Shown piece after piece: positions 17,312 through 26,149 of a stretch of 64,000 nt of DNA. The translations under genes were made by a program, and so were the position numbers. Under the pieces are notes generated by a model. That model did no database searches. It saw only the letters and a program-made list of their open reading frames with translations, and was not told where the DNA came from. Positions within the stretch are counted from its first letter, which is position 1; every line of letters begins with the position of its first letter. The stretch comes from Paenibacillus sp. SY21-1 (lineage in GTDB: Bacteria > Bacillota > Bacilli > Paenibacillales > Paenibacillaceae), in the NCBI RefSeq assembly GCF_005222705.1, contig NZ_STGF01000003.1, positions 186,001 to 250,000 on the forward strand, written 5' to 3'.

Positions 17312-18063
17312 TTCAGCCATCTCCTCTCCAGCACCTTAGCCATAATATCCGATAGCTTGCCGAGCAACGCATACATAAGAATGGCGAGCACCACAACATC
17401 CAGCTGGTAAAATTCACGCGCATTCATCGCCATATAGCCGATCCCCGAGTCGGCAGCGATCGTCTCGGAAACGATCAACGTAAGCCACATAATACCAAGC
17501 GCGAACCGTAAGCCGACCAGAATAGACGGCAACGCACCAGGGAGAATTACTTTGCGATACAACTGCCATCTGCTAAGTCCGTATACGTTGCCCATTTCAA
17601 TTAACCCCGTATCCACGGAACGAATGCCATGCAGCGTGTTCAAGTAGATCGGGAACATTACGCCTAGCGCAACGAGGAAAATCTTGGCAACCTCTCCAAT
17701 GCCGAACCAAGCAATGACAAGCGGGATCATGGACAGATGCGGAATATTGCGAAGCATCTGCAGCGACGAGTCCGTTAATTTCTCCGATAACGAAATAACG
17801 CCATTCAATAAACCGAGTATGAATCCGATTCCTCCGCCAATCAGGAAGCCGATGGCCGCTCTCCAAGTGCTTACAGCGATTGCTTCCGGCAGCTTCCCGT
17901 TAGCGGTAAGCGCAATGCCCGCTTCAATAACTTGCTCTGGAGAAGGCAGCATCCGCGTAGAGATCATTCCCATACTGCTTAGGGTTTGCCAAGCAACTAA
18001 AATAAGCACCGGGAGATACCAAGGCAGGACCGCGCTCTTGAAAGCTTTGGTAATCCTGTTCAT
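17266..18063 (-). CDS. ssuC: Aliphatic sulfonate ABC transporter permease
   Basis: This 265-residue permease has six predicted helices and a BPD_transp_1 core. The EAA-like loop reads [20 protein letters not shown], the coupling helix that contacts SsuB. Length and order match SsuC/TauC. It lies 18 nt after ssuD and overlaps ssuB. Confidence 0.9.
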   Translation of the reverse strand: MNRITKAFKSAVLPWYLPVLILVAWQTLSSMGMISTRMLPSPEQVIEAGIALTANGKLPEAIAVSTWRAAIGFLIGGGIGFILGLLNGVISLSEKLTDSSLQMLRNIPHLSMIPLVIAWFGIGEVAKIFLVALGVMFPIYLNTLHGIRSVDTGLIEMGNVYGLSRWQLYRKVILPGALPSILVGLRFALGIMWLTLIVSETIAADSGIGYMAMNAREFYQLDVVVLAILMYALLGKLSDIMAKVLERRWLKWHSHFAKAALPSKV

Positions 18064-18081
18064 AGCCGTTATCTCCCTCCA

Positions 18082-19236
18082 TTAATGAGCCGAAGCTCTT
18101 GGCGCAGGCTTCACAACATTAGCAATAATCTCTCCGAATGGACTTATGGAGGTTGGTCCTGGCAACCCGCTTCTCTCCAGCGACAGCAGCGGGAACAACA
18201 GCTCTGACACGCGGTACGCTTCCTCCAAATGCGGATAGCCTGAGAAAATAAACGTCTCGATGCCCAGCGCCTCGTACTCCCGCATCCGCTCTGCCACAAT
18301 TTCGGGACTGCCGACGAGCGCTGTTCCAGCCCCGCCGCGCACCAGTCCAATGCCCGCCCACAGATTGGGGCTGATCTCGAGCCGATCGCGGCTGCCTTGA
18401 TGAAGTTTGGCCATTATCTTCTGCCCTACCGAATCGAAACGGGCAAATATACGCTGGGCTTCAGCTATTGTCTCATCGTCAACATGCTGAATCAGCGCAT
18501 GTGCGGCCTGCCAAGCCTCCTCCTCCGTCTCGCGCACAATAACGTGCAGACGGATGCCGAAGCGAAGCTGGCGACCCCGAGCCTCGGCAAGCTTGCGAAC
18601 ATCGGCAATCTTCTTCGCTACATCTGCCGGCGGCTCGCCCCAAGTGAGGTAGACATCCACTTGCTCTGCCGCTACCTGCTGGGCAACCGGCGAGGAGCCG
18701 CCGAACCACAGCGGAGGGTAGGGCTGTGAAATCGATGGATAGATGACGCGACCGCCTTGGATTTTCAAGTATTCGCCTTCGAAATCGACAGATTCGCCTG
18801 ACAGCTGTCTGCGCCATATGTCCAGAAACTCGCCCGTAAGATGATACCTCTCCGTATGATCGAGAAATAGTCCATCTCCCGCCAACTCTACAGGGTCGCC
18901 CCCGGCTACCACATTGATCAGCAGTCTTCCGCCAGATATGCGGTCTAACGATGCCGCCATTCGTGCAGCTAGCGTCGGCGACATCAAGCCGGGTCGCACG
19001 GCGACTAGAAACTTCAACCGCTTAGTAACCGGAACTAGCGAGGATGCCACAATCCACGGATCTTCGCAGGAGGTTCCCGTAGGGATGAGCACGCCTTCGA
19101 AGCCTAGCCGATCAGCCGCCATCGCAATTTGCTGCATATATTCCGCATCAACAGCGCGGGCCCCCTGGCTTGTTCCCAAATAACGTCCGTCGCCATGCGT
19201 CGGAATAAACCAGAATACTTTCATTGCAATCACCAT
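18082..19236 (-). CDS. ssuD: FMNH2-dependent alkanesulfonate monooxygenase
   Basis: This 384-residue bacterial-luciferase-like enzyme releases sulfite from alkanesulfonates, giving an aldehyde. It begins [17 protein letters not shown], the standard SsuD opening, and contains [18 protein letters not shown] and [18 protein letters not shown] motifs of the FMN/substrate pocket. Length agrees with the family (about 380). The start may be ATG 19236 or the in-frame ATG 19224. A flavin reductase (SsuE) is not in this operon; the Fur-box FNR or the nitroreductases nearby are conceivable reductant sources, but nothing ties them to it. Confidence 0.93.
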   Translation of the reverse strand: MVIAMKVFWFIPTHGDGRYLGTSQGARAVDAEYMQQIAMAADRLGFEGVLIPTGTSCEDPWIVASSLVPVTKRLKFLVAVRPGLMSPTLAARMAASLDRISGGRLLINVVAGGDPVELAGDGLFLDHTERYHLTGEFLDIWRRQLSGESVDFEGEYLKIQGGRVIYPSISQPYPPLWFGGSSPVAQQVAAEQVDVYLTWGEPPADVAKKIADVRKLAEARGRQLRFGIRLHVIVRETEEEAWQAAHALIQHVDDETIAEAQRIFARFDSVGQKIMAKLHQGSRDRLEISPNLWAGIGLVRGGAGTALVGSPEIVAERMREYEALGIETFIFSGYPHLEEAYRVSELLFPLLSLERSGLPGPTSISPFGEIIANVVKPAPRASAH

Positions 19237-19257
19237 TCCCCTTCCTTGAATAACGAC

Positions 19258-20253
19258 TTATTTAAGAATCGCATCCTGAATATCCAGCTGCTTCGGAATT
19301 AACTCGAGATTAAAAAACGTATCCGCAATAGCCTGCTGGGCTTTAATCAATTCATCATCAATCTGCTGCACACCGTATGCCCGGCGGCCAGCTGCGAGCA
19401 GCAGCGATTCTACATCGATGCCAAGCTGCGGCGACAGCTTCTCGGCGAGCTCCTGAGGATGCTCCTTCGACCAAGCGTCAACCTTATCGGCTTCTTCCAG
19501 CACAATATCTACAATATCCGGGTATTTCTCGGCGAAAGGCCTTGCAGCGATGTAGAACTCATGATTGGACACTACGCCCTGCCCATCCGCAATAACCGTC
19601 CCGCCGGTAGCCGTTTGGGCCGCCGCAAGGAATGGATCCCATATAACCCAGGCATCGACACTGCCCTTCTCGAACGCTGCGCGCGCATCCGCTGGAGGCA
19701 AAAATTTAACATCTACGTCGTTATAATCGACGCCAGCCTTCTCAAGCTGCTTCACGAGTAAATAATGCACATTGGAACCCTTGTTTAATACAACTGTTTT
19801 GCCCTTTAAATCTGCGACCGATTGGATAGGCGAATCCTTTGGCACAATTATCCCTTCGCTTTGCGGGCTTGGCGGCTCATGCGCCAAGTACACTAACGGG
19901 GCGCCAGCAGCCTGAGCGAAGATCGGCGGCGCCTCTCCCGTATGGCCTAGATCGAGGCTGCCCACATTAAGCGCCTCCAGCAATTGCGGCCCGCCGGGAA
20001 ATTCTATCCATTCGATTTTAATATTGCGTTCGTCCGCAAGCCGCTTATCCAGTGCGCCATCAGCCTTCAGAATGTTAATCGTGCCATACTTCTGATAGCC
20101 AATTTTCACCGTAATATCTCTCGTCTCTGTACCTGCCTCTGCCCCCGTGCTCTTCGTGTCCCCGTTGCCGCATGCTGTCAGCGCAAGCGCCAAAGCGAGC
20201 ACTAAACCCAGAGCCCCCTTGCGACTAAAAATTCCACTCTTCCATTTGCTCAT
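19258..20253 (-). CDS. ssuA: Aliphatic sulfonate-binding lipoprotein
   Basis: This 331-residue exported binding protein has lipobox LTAC near residue 23. The mature part opens VKIGYQKYGTINILKADG, the NMT1/SsuA signature, followed by EFPGGPQLLEALNVGSLDLG. The start is ATG 20253 with AAGGGG 8 nt upstream; the frame is open for another 280 nt but that part is untranslated leader. It is the first gene of the operon. Confidence 0.92.
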   Translation of the reverse strand: MSKWKSGIFSRKGALGLVLALALALTACGNGDTKSTGAEAGTETRDITVKIGYQKYGTINILKADGALDKRLADERNIKIEWIEFPGGPQLLEALNVGSLDLGHTGEAPPIFAQAAGAPLVYLAHEPPSPQSEGIIVPKDSPIQSVADLKGKTVVLNKGSNVHYLLVKQLEKAGVDYNDVDVKFLPPADARAAFEKGSVDAWVIWDPFLAAAQTATGGTVIADGQGVVSNHEFYIAARPFAEKYPDIVDIVLEEADKVDAWSKEHPQELAEKLSPQLGIDVESLLLAAGRRAYGVQQIDDELIKAQQAIADTFFNLELIPKQLDIQDAILK

Positions 20254-20302
20254 AACGAATACCCCTTCCCTGACGTTACTTAGAATCGCCTTATACGACA
20301 AA

Positions 20303-20354
20303 GGTCTCCCCAGTCGCAGCAAAGCTGCAAATAGGGAGACCTCCGGTTGACCGG
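20303..20354 (-). promoter_or_regulatory. Structured leader of the ssu operon
   Basis: Within the roughly 145-nt leader an 8-bp stem GGTCTCCC/GGGAGACC encloses a smaller hairpin (GCAGC-TTT-GCTGC, minus strand). A CCGG-TCAA-CCGG hairpin lies just upstream. There is no T-run, and the conserved SAM-I (S-box) core is missing. It may be an attenuator, a protein-binding site or simply a stabilising structure. Confidence 0.45.
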
Positions 20355-20404
20355 TAAAGTCGCATATGTAATTATTCCGATAAAATAACTGCGATTTGTA
20401 AAAA

Positions 20405-20433
20405 AGCATAACATTCCCATCCCTGCACGTCAA
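20405..20433 (-). promoter_or_regulatory. Promoter of the ssu operon
   Basis: On the minus strand TTGACG (20433-20428) and TATGCT (20410-20405) are separated by 17 bp, about 150 bp upstream of ssuA. Together with the leader this accounts for most of the 363-bp gap to the DUF1540 gene. Confidence 0.6.
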
Positions 20434-20616
20434 TACGGGCATATGTGGATATTTTACATACAGTTGCGACTTAATAAAAAATGGGTTATTATAGAGGAGA
20501 AACACAAATAGCCCTTTCAATGAAAGGGACAAGCTAATTATCGTTCAAGCTGCAACTTGATCAATGGTTACTATATTCCATTTGTGTTTACATCATATAC
20601 AAGGAGGTGTTCTGCA

Positions 20617-20763
20617 ATGGCTAAAGACGTTCTATGTGAAGTTAACTCCTGCCGTCACTGGGATAATGGCAACAAATGCTCTGCTGAGAGAATTTACATT
20701 ACCTCGACAATGAAAGCAAGCACTTCGACAGAAACAGATTGCAAAACGTTTGAAGTAAAATAA
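20617..20763 (+). CDS. DUF1540 small cysteine-containing protein
   Basis: This 48-residue protein is MAKDVLCEVNSCRHWDNGNK, then a CSAERIYI segment and DCKTFEVK. The four cysteines at positions 7, 12, 21 and 42 follow the DUF1540 pattern (CxxxxCxxxxxxxxC...C), which may bind a metal. The start has AAGGAGGTG, an almost perfect ribosome site. Proteins of this family occur widely in endospore-forming Firmicutes; their function is not established. A terminator follows directly. Confidence 0.88.
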   Translation: MAKDVLCEVNSCRHWDNGNKCSAERIYITSTMKASTSTETDCKTFEVK

Positions 20764-20770
20764 ATCATGA

Positions 20771-20810
20771 AGAAAAAGGAATGCTTAAGGGGTGTTCCTT
20801 TTTCTTTTCT
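20771..20810 (+). terminator. Rho-independent terminator after DUF1540 gene
   Basis: AGAAAAAGGAA pairs with TTCCTTTTTCT and is followed by TTTCT. It sits 7 nt after the stop codon. Confidence 0.7.
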
Positions 20811-20823
20811 ATTGTAGCAATAA

Positions 20824-20838
20824 CGATAATTATTATCA
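20824..20838. promoter_or_regulatory. Fur box with no adjacent target gene
   Basis: CGATAATTATTATCA matches the 7-1-7 Fur palindrome TGATAATNATTATCA at 14 of 15 positions (counting the free centre). Upstream ends the DUF1540 gene. Downstream, 20839-21019, I find no convincing coding sequence on either strand. It may be left over from a deleted gene. Confidence 0.6.
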
Positions 20839-21019
20839 AGCACTTTTTTGAACAGTTCCAACTGCGTTCTCATTGTGTCCTTTGCAAAGTCCGCCACGAT
20901 ACGCGTGACTGACAGCGGCATGGCGGATATCCTCATCGGACCGCGTGCTGGGCGTCTGCCCCTATACCGACAGTCTCCCGCCATGAAGTGTCGTTCTTTG
21001 CTCCTCTGGGACTAACGGC
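20839..21019. other. Non-coding stretch after the orphan Fur box
   Basis: I see no gene here. Open frames on both strands lack ribosome sites and familiar motifs. It is part of the 321-bp gap between the DUF1540 gene and siderophore lipoprotein 2. Confidence 0.4.
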
Positions 21020-21051
21020 AAAAAAACCGTTGCCCGTATACAGGCAACGGT
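21020..21051 (-). terminator. Rho-independent terminator after siderophore lipoprotein 2
   Basis: On the minus strand ACCGTTGCC pairs perfectly with GGCAACGGT around an 8-nt loop and is followed by a run of T. Confidence 0.85.
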
Positions 21052-21084
21052 CTGCCGACGCGCATGCACGTCGGTGTCTTCCTC

Positions 21085-22059
21085 TTATTTCAGTTCGCTG
21101 ACTTGCTTGATCAGTTCGTCTACTCCTTGCTCCACAAGGTATGGGCCATAGTTCCATTTCTCGCGGGAAACGTTGAAAATACGCTTCTCCTTCACGGCCG
21201 GTATGGTCTGATAGATAGGCGATTCAAACAGCTCCCACAGCCCGTCCATCTCTTTGTCCGTCATTTGCGTGAAGAAATAATCCGCCGGATTGGCGGCTAA
21301 ATCTTCAAGCGACAGCACGCCGCCGCCGTTGGCAAATTGCTTGTAATGCGCGGGCAATTCAAACCCAAAATCCTTATAGATCAAATCCGCAAGCGTTCCC
21401 GTTTCTCCGCCGACCAATATTTCATTGTTGTAAAGGATAAAGCTGATCGCAGTCGAATTGGGCTCAAATTTCAAGCTAAGCTGCTCGCGAATCATGCTCA
21501 GCTTCTCTTCAAACTTCTTGATCCAGGCGTCCGCTTGTTCCTTGCGGTTGAGCAAATCGCCCATCGTCTCCAACGTCTTGATGACATCCGGATCACCGCC
21601 CCATGCCACCGCGACCGTCGGAGCGATCGCTTCATACGACGCAGCTGTTTCCGCGCCCAGATAATCGGGGAATATGATCAAATCCGGCTGCAGCGCGGCG
21701 ACCGCCTCCACATTGCCCTTGCCTTCGCCAACATCCGCAACGCCGGCCATATCTTCGCCATACAGCTCCATAACCGGCTTGTCCACTCCGATCGGCTTCA
21801 TGCCAAGCGGCAGCAAATAACCGCCGTAAGTAAAGACGACTACCTTCTGAGGGTTAACCGGAACCTCTACCTCGCGGCCAAGCGCATCGGTATAAGCCCG
21901 CATCGCTCCTTCTTGGTTTTGTTCCTCCGTTGCTGAAGGCTGCTCTTCAGCGAGCGCGTTCGATGGCGCTGCCGCTCCGTTGCCTCCGCATGCCGCCAGC
22001 AGCATCGTTAATGCCAGCAGGAGACTAAGCGTCCAAGCCGGCTTCATCCTTCCATTCAT
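21085..22059 (-). CDS. Iron-siderophore-binding lipoprotein 2 (internal start of the AraC-SBP frame)
   Basis: Read from ATG 22059 this is a 324-residue FecB-family lipoprotein: MNGRMKPAWTLSLLLALTML followed by the lipobox LAAC. The mature part has ALGREVEVPVNPQKVVVFTYGG (here split as ALGREVEVP and NPQKVVVFTYGG), LQPDLIIFPDY and YEAIAPTVAV. GGAGGG lies 8 nt before the ATG and a Fur box lies a further 13 nt upstream, so this start is fully equipped to be used alone. The same reading frame, however, is open without a stop into the AraC gene upstream. Confidence 0.85.
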   Translation of the reverse strand: MNGRMKPAWTLSLLLALTMLLAACGGNGAAAPSNALAEEQPSATEEQNQEGAMRAYTDALGREVEVPVNPQKVVVFTYGGYLLPLGMKPIGVDKPVMELYGEDMAGVADVGEGKGNVEAVAALQPDLIIFPDYLGAETAASYEAIAPTVAVAWGGDPDVIKTLETMGDLLNRKEQADAWIKKFEEKLSMIREQLSLKFEPNSTAISFILYNNEILVGGETGTLADLIYKDFGFELPAHYKQFANGGGVLSLEDLAANPADYFFTQMTDKEMDGLWELFESPIYQTIPAVKEKRIFNVSREKWNYGPYLVEQGVDELIKQVSELK

Positions 22060-23052
22060 GCTGTGTACCCTCCAAGTTTGATTTTGAGAACAATTCTCGT
22101 TATCAACACTGTACTGGTAATGGCGACCCACCGCAATGAACGTATCGGACTTTTTTATGGGACTAATGGAACCTCGCCCGCTGGACGGTCGAAGCTTGTA
22201 CTGCCTCGGTGTAACACCGGTCTGCTTCTTGAACAGCTTGCTGAAATAATACATATCGGAATAGCCGACGTTAGCCGCAGCCTCGCGTATGCTGGCATCC
22301 GTTGTATCGAGCAGAGTCTTCGCCAATTCTATTCGCTTGTGAATCGTATAATCCGTCGGGCTGCAGCCAAACTTGCGCTTGAATACTCTCGTTAAATAAC
22401 GGGTGCTGTAGTGAAATTGGCTCGCCATCGTCTCCAGTGAAATCGCCTCGCGGATATGCTCTTGAATATATCGGGCAACCTGATCGGCCAGACCCGGCGG
22501 TTCCGCAGCCTCCGCAATCAACTGAATTTGGCTAAACTGCTCAAAGACGAATTGATAAAAAAGCCCTGTCGCCTGAATCCGCGCCAGCTCTCCGCCACGC
22601 GACCACTGCTCATGCAAGCGCTCCAGCAGCGTGACAAGCGGCAGCGGCTCAGACGGCTCAACGACATAACCGCCCGCTTCCAAAGGGAAATTGAAGCTTG
22701 ACCCGGCTGCGCTATGGGAGCGCTTTATGTGCTTGTACAGCACGATGTAATAGTCGAAGGTATCAGACTGCGTACTCACCTCAAGAAGGCTTCCTTTTTC
22801 TCCATGCAGCAGCAAAAACTTCCCGCCTTCGCACTGCGAGGCGCCATTTATCCGAATTTGTGCGTCTCCCCTATGTGCGAAAAGAAAGGCATTTACGGGA
22901 AATCGATATGGAATCGCCCGTTCGTACGGTTCTACAATTACGCGTCTGCAATCCCACAATTTAACGGGAGCTCGGCTCCATTGCTTGATATAGGCCGACC
23001 AATCCATGCATGCACCTCGACACCATTCATATTGTTCAGTCATTTCTTTCAT
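21085..23052 (-). CDS. AraC regulator reading in frame into siderophore lipoprotein 2
   Basis: The full frame encodes 655 residues from ATG 23052 (GGAGG 6 nt upstream). Residues 1-170 are a cupin-like domain, about 185-285 the AraC double helix-turn-helix (ETMASQFHYSTRYLTRVFKR, then IREAAANVGYSDMYYFSKLF). Residues about 290-331 are low-similarity linker that includes the translated Fur box. Residues 332-655 are the complete lipoprotein including its hydrophobic signal segment and lipobox. If translated through, it would be a membrane-spanning protein with DNA-binding domain inside and siderophore-binding domain outside. If not, the AraC part has simply lost its stop codon. The AraC half is paralogous to the next gene upstream. 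Confidence 0.75.
   Translation of the reverse strand: MKEMTEQYEWCRGACMDWSAYIKQWSRAPVKLWDCRRVIVEPYERAIPYRFPVNAFLFAHRGDAQIRINGASQCEGGKFLLLHGEKGSLLEVSTQSDTFDYYIVLYKHIKRSHSAAGSSFNFPLEAGGYVVEPSEPLPLVTLLERLHEQWSRGGELARIQATGLFYQFVFEQFSQIQLIAEAAEPPGLADQVARYIQEHIREAISLETMASQFHYSTRYLTRVFKRKFGCSPTDYTIHKRIELAKTLLDTTDASIREAAANVGYSDMYYFSKLFKKQTGVTPRQYKLRPSSGRGSISPIKKSDTFIAVGRHYQYSVDNENCSQNQTWRVHSMNGRMKPAWTLSLLLALTMLLAACGGNGAAAPSNALAEEQPSATEEQNQEGAMRAYTDALGREVEVPVNPQKVVVFTYGGYLLPLGMKPIGVDKPVMELYGEDMAGVADVGEGKGNVEAVAALQPDLIIFPDYLGAETAASYEAIAPTVAVAWGGDPDVIKTLETMGDLLNRKEQADAWIKKFEEKLSMIREQLSLKFEPNSTAISFILYNNEILVGGETGTLADLIYKDFGFELPAHYKQFANGGGVLSLEDLAANPADYFFTQMTDKEMDGLWELFESPIYQTIPAVKEKRIFNVSREKWNYGPYLVEQGVDELIKQVSELK
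22086..22104 (-). promoter_or_regulatory. Fur box inside the AraC-SBP open frame
   Basis: GATAACGAGAATTGTTCTC (minus strand) matches the 19-bp Fur consensus at 14 positions and contains a perfect GAGAA/TTCTC dyad. It lies 27 nt before the lipoprotein ATG, and is translated in frame if ribosomes continue from the AraC domain. Confidence 0.65.
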
Positions 23053-23128
23053 ATATAGCCTCCAGCACCATCCATGACGGCCTAATGGAACTAAAGCTTT
23101 CTGTTGGTGGGAGCGGGCAACAGGCGCT

Positions 23129-24892
23129 CTAATCTCTCAGCTTCTTTATAATTTCCTCCCCCTGCAGCAAGGACGAGAACGGATCGGACAGAAAAAATTT
23201 GTTCCATTCAAACGTTAACACCTGTGTCCTCGTACCTGCCCAGCTCTGCCAATCCATTTGTCCGGAAACGTCGCTGCCATGCTCGCTCAGCATCACCAGC
23301 AAATAGTCGCCCACGTGCCGCTCGGCCTCCTTCCAGGACAAGTTCAATTCTCCTGTCCCGCATTTCATCAATTCGCCGGACAGCGGGGATGGCGGCCGTT
23401 GGTTCAACAGCTCATACACCGTCTTTCCGCCCCGATGCCCGGTATTGCCAATCACCATCATCTCCTCCCCCCAGTTTGGATCGATGATGGTGAAGGTTTT
23501 ATTGGCGGGAATGACGAGCTGCGCTTGTCGGCGCAGCTCGAACGCCCGTTTGGCATACCCTTCTAGCCATGCTTCCGCCTGCTCCTCCCGATTGAGGATA
23601 TGGCCCATGGCGCGCATCTGCTCCGTCACGGAGCTGCCATCGCTGGGACTATAATAAACGGTAGGCGCGATTCTTGCGTAAGATGCGTATAGCTTGGTCG
23701 AGCTTGTGATAATCAGATCCGGCTCGAGCTCCCATACTCTCTCCATCGCAATCCGATTGTGATTGCCTATATCACAGCTTTCCCCGTTCATGTAATGGTG
23801 AAGCAATCTGCTGTTGTGTACTAAGGAGTGCGGGCTGCCTACAGGCGTTATTCCCAAGGCAACCACTCCTCCAAGCTGCCAGTCTACGACAACGCGCTGC
23901 GGTCTTAGCGGCGCTTCCACTTCTCCCAGATCGGTGCGGATCCTTCTTGTATGGGCAGCTTGTTTCCCTCTGCTGCAGACGGGCGGGCTGCCTTGCCTGG
24001 AATGGATCTCCTGATGCCCCCCAGGCGATACAAGCCGATCCGAATAGGCATTTGACTTCGCGGCGGGCTGCTCCCCCTTGCGAAACGACTCCGGGGAGGC
24101 TCCATAAACCTTCTTGAAATGTCTGCTTAGCGAATATCCGCTCGTATAGCCGATACGCTCCGCAATTTGCTGCAGCGGCTCTCTCGTGCCGAGCAGCAGC
24201 TCCATTGCCCGCTCCATCCGTATGCCTGCGAGCAGTTGCATCGGACTTGTCCCCAGGCAAGATCGGAACAGCTGATTGAGATATCTCGGGCTGCATCCGA
24301 CCATTCCGGAAATCTGCTCCAGCAGCAGGGGCTTTGAGTAGTGATTCTGCATATAGTGAACCGCTTGTCGCACGCGCATGGAAGGGAGCGCAGGCTCGGA
24401 TTGCCGCAGCTGGTGAAGCAGCTCATATAGCCACTCGTAAAAGTGCGAGACTACCTGAAGGCTTTTGGACGGCTCCAGGCTGTTCCAGTTCGAATGCATT
24501 CGTTCCATTAAATCATACAGCGCCAGCGGGGAGACCGGCTGGAAGCCGTAAGCGAACAAATGGGATTGCTTCCGGATGCCTAGTGCTTCTCCATCCTCCT
24601 CCCCGACCTTTGCCACAAATGGCATATATTCGATAGAGTAATAATGCACCGGCTCCTCTACCTTAAACCGGATGGAATCCCCCTTGCACCCGTGCAGCAC
24701 CAAATGCCTCTCTATGGCATATTGGCTTTCATTTATCTCTGTCTGCCCTTTACCGTGAATGACAAACATAAAAGTGTTAGAGGGCAGAAGCCAGTTGGCC
24801 GAAAACTTGTTCCGCTCGACAATCCGTATTTGCAAGCTCAACAGTTGTACCATTGTCCGTTGCCATTGTTCACTAAATGCCTCAATGTCCAT
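23129..24892 (-). CDS. AraC regulator fused to a siderophore-binding domain
   Basis: This 587-residue cytoplasmic protein has a cupin-like N-terminus (1-160), double helix-turn-helix (about 185-280; ISGMVGCSPRYLNQLFRSCL, then LQQIAERIGYTSGYSLSRHF) and a signal-less FecB-like domain from about 320. That domain is a clear paralogue of the adjacent lipoprotein: shared blocks include VVDWQLGG/IVDWNIGH, PVGSPHSL/PIGVPHSL and GHRGGKTVYELL/GNRGGKTVYELL. It probably senses the same ferric siderophore once imported and activates the divergent lipoprotein gene. AGGGAG lies 8 nt before ATG 24892. Confidence 0.9.
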   Translation of the reverse strand: MDIEAFSEQWQRTMVQLLSLQIRIVERNKFSANWLLPSNTFMFVIHGKGQTEINESQYAIERHLVLHGCKGDSIRFKVEEPVHYYSIEYMPFVAKVGEEDGEALGIRKQSHLFAYGFQPVSPLALYDLMERMHSNWNSLEPSKSLQVVSHFYEWLYELLHQLRQSEPALPSMRVRQAVHYMQNHYSKPLLLEQISGMVGCSPRYLNQLFRSCLGTSPMQLLAGIRMERAMELLLGTREPLQQIAERIGYTSGYSLSRHFKKVYGASPESFRKGEQPAAKSNAYSDRLVSPGGHQEIHSRQGSPPVCSRGKQAAHTRRIRTDLGEVEAPLRPQRVVVDWQLGGVVALGITPVGSPHSLVHNSRLLHHYMNGESCDIGNHNRIAMERVWELEPDLIITSSTKLYASYARIAPTVYYSPSDGSSVTEQMRAMGHILNREEQAEAWLEGYAKRAFELRRQAQLVIPANKTFTIIDPNWGEEMMVIGNTGHRGGKTVYELLNQRPPSPLSGELMKCGTGELNLSWKEAERHVGDYLLVMLSEHGSDVSGQMDWQSWAGTRTQVLTFEWNKFFLSDPFSSLLQGEEIIKKLRD

Positions 24893-24947
24893 TCGCGCCG
24901 CTCCCTATGCTGTCCTGTCCGCAATCGCTCAATCCCACCATTATATA

Positions 24948-24962
24948 TGATAATGATTATCA
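24948..24962. promoter_or_regulatory. Perfect Fur box in the divergent AraC-SBP/lipoprotein gap
   Basis: TGATAATGATTATCA is an exact 7-1-7 Fur palindrome. It lies 56 nt upstream of the AraC-SBP start and 174 nt upstream of the lipoprotein start, so it most directly governs the regulator and possibly both. Confidence 0.85.
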
Positions 24963-25135
24963 CCACAAACATTGAAAGAGCGCTCTGCTCCTTATACAAA
25001 CGGATTGGTGCCTTGCAGCTGCTGCCAGAATGGACATGCTTTCACCGCCTTTCTGGTTATTGTCGAAAGCTCTATTACCCTTTATAGTGAAATTTAATTG
25101 AAAACTGTTATCATTTACTGGAAGGAAGGTTAACC

Positions 25136-26149
25136 ATGAACAAACATTCATTTTTGGCTACATTGCTTGTATGCATCACCCTGCTGTTAAGCGCCTGCGG
25201 CTCCAGCATCGCTCCCGAGTCTACTAACAGCTCGCCGGCTGCCGCCGTCGATGCTTCCCCTTCTCCCGAAGCCGGAACTGAAGAAGCATCAGACGCGGAG
25301 CCTGCTACCCATATCGTAAAAACCTCCGTAGGGGACGTTGAAATCCCGCTGTTTCCAAAGCGCATTATCGTCGACTGGAACATCGGACATCTGCTGGCTC
25401 TTGGCCTAACTCCGATCGGGGTACCACATTCCTTGCTGGATTACGGCCTGTTTCTGCGCGAATCGCTGCCGGATACAGTCGAGGATATCGGGGCCCATCA
25501 GGAAATGAACCTGGAAAAAATCATGTCCCTTAATCCCGATCTTATCGTAACCTGGAGTGAAGACAATTACGATAAGCTATCTAAAATCGCTCCAACGCTG
25601 GTATTTAATACGGATAACTATCAATCTGCGGAAGAGGAAATGACGGCGCTGGGGGACATGCTTGGCCTGCAGGAAGCCGCGGCGAAATGGAATAAGTCCT
25701 TTGAAGTCCGTCTGGAAGCTGCCCGTCAAAAAATTGCAGAAGCCGTACCGCCAGGATCAACCTTTACTATTCTGGAATACAACTGGGACAAAACGGTGCT
25801 AGTAGTTGGGGCAACGGGGAACCGGGGCGGGAAAACCGTATATGAACTGCTTGGTCTGACTCCTCCGCCCAAGGTTCAGTCCGATATTATCGATAAGCAG
25901 GAATGGGCGATGAACGTCAGCTGGGAAGTGCTTGACCAATATGTAGGGGACTACATGATCGATCTCAGAGCCAGCGATGCGACGCAAGAGCGGGAAAACA
26001 GCATTTGGGCCAACCTTCCTGCCGTCAAAAACAATCAAGTATACGAATTCAACATCCGCAAATATTTTAATGCAGATCCGTTGAGCTACATTCAGCAAGC
26101 GGAGGAAATTGCCGAAAGTCTGGCCACGCAGAGGCATGTGATGGATTAA
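25136..26149 (+). CDS. Iron-siderophore-binding lipoprotein 3
   Basis: This 337-residue FecB-family lipoprotein has signal peptide MNKHSFLATLLVCITLLLSA with lipobox LSAC, then a Ser/Pro/Ala-rich linker. The mature part has FPKRIIVDWNIGHLLALGL, NPDLIVTWSED and SKIAPT. GGAAGGAAGG lies just upstream. Its closest relative in the window is the sensor domain of the divergent AraC protein. No permease or ATPase gene follows; two hairpins do. Confidence 0.9.
   Translation: MNKHSFLATLLVCITLLLSACGSSIAPESTNSSPAAAVDASPSPEAGTEEASDAEPATHIVKTSVGDVEIPLFPKRIIVDWNIGHLLALGLTPIGVPHSLLDYGLFLRESLPDTVEDIGAHQEMNLEKIMSLNPDLIVTWSEDNYDKLSKIAPTLVFNTDNYQSAEEEMTALGDMLGLQEAAAKWNKSFEVRLEAARQKIAEAVPPGSTFTILEYNWDKTVLVVGATGNRGGKTVYELLGLTPPPKVQSDIIDKQEWAMNVSWEVLDQYVGDYMIDLRASDATQERENSIWANLPAVKNNQVYEFNIRKYFNADPLSYIQQAEEIAESLATQRHVMD

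Noticed and set aside
20303..20430. SAM-I riboswitch ahead of ssuA
   Set aside because: Hairpins are present, but the conserved SAM-I core sequences are not.
20694..21157. Small minus-strand genes downstream of the AraC-lipoprotein gene
   Set aside because: The frames cross a strong terminator and a Fur box, lack ribosome sites and show no familiar motif.
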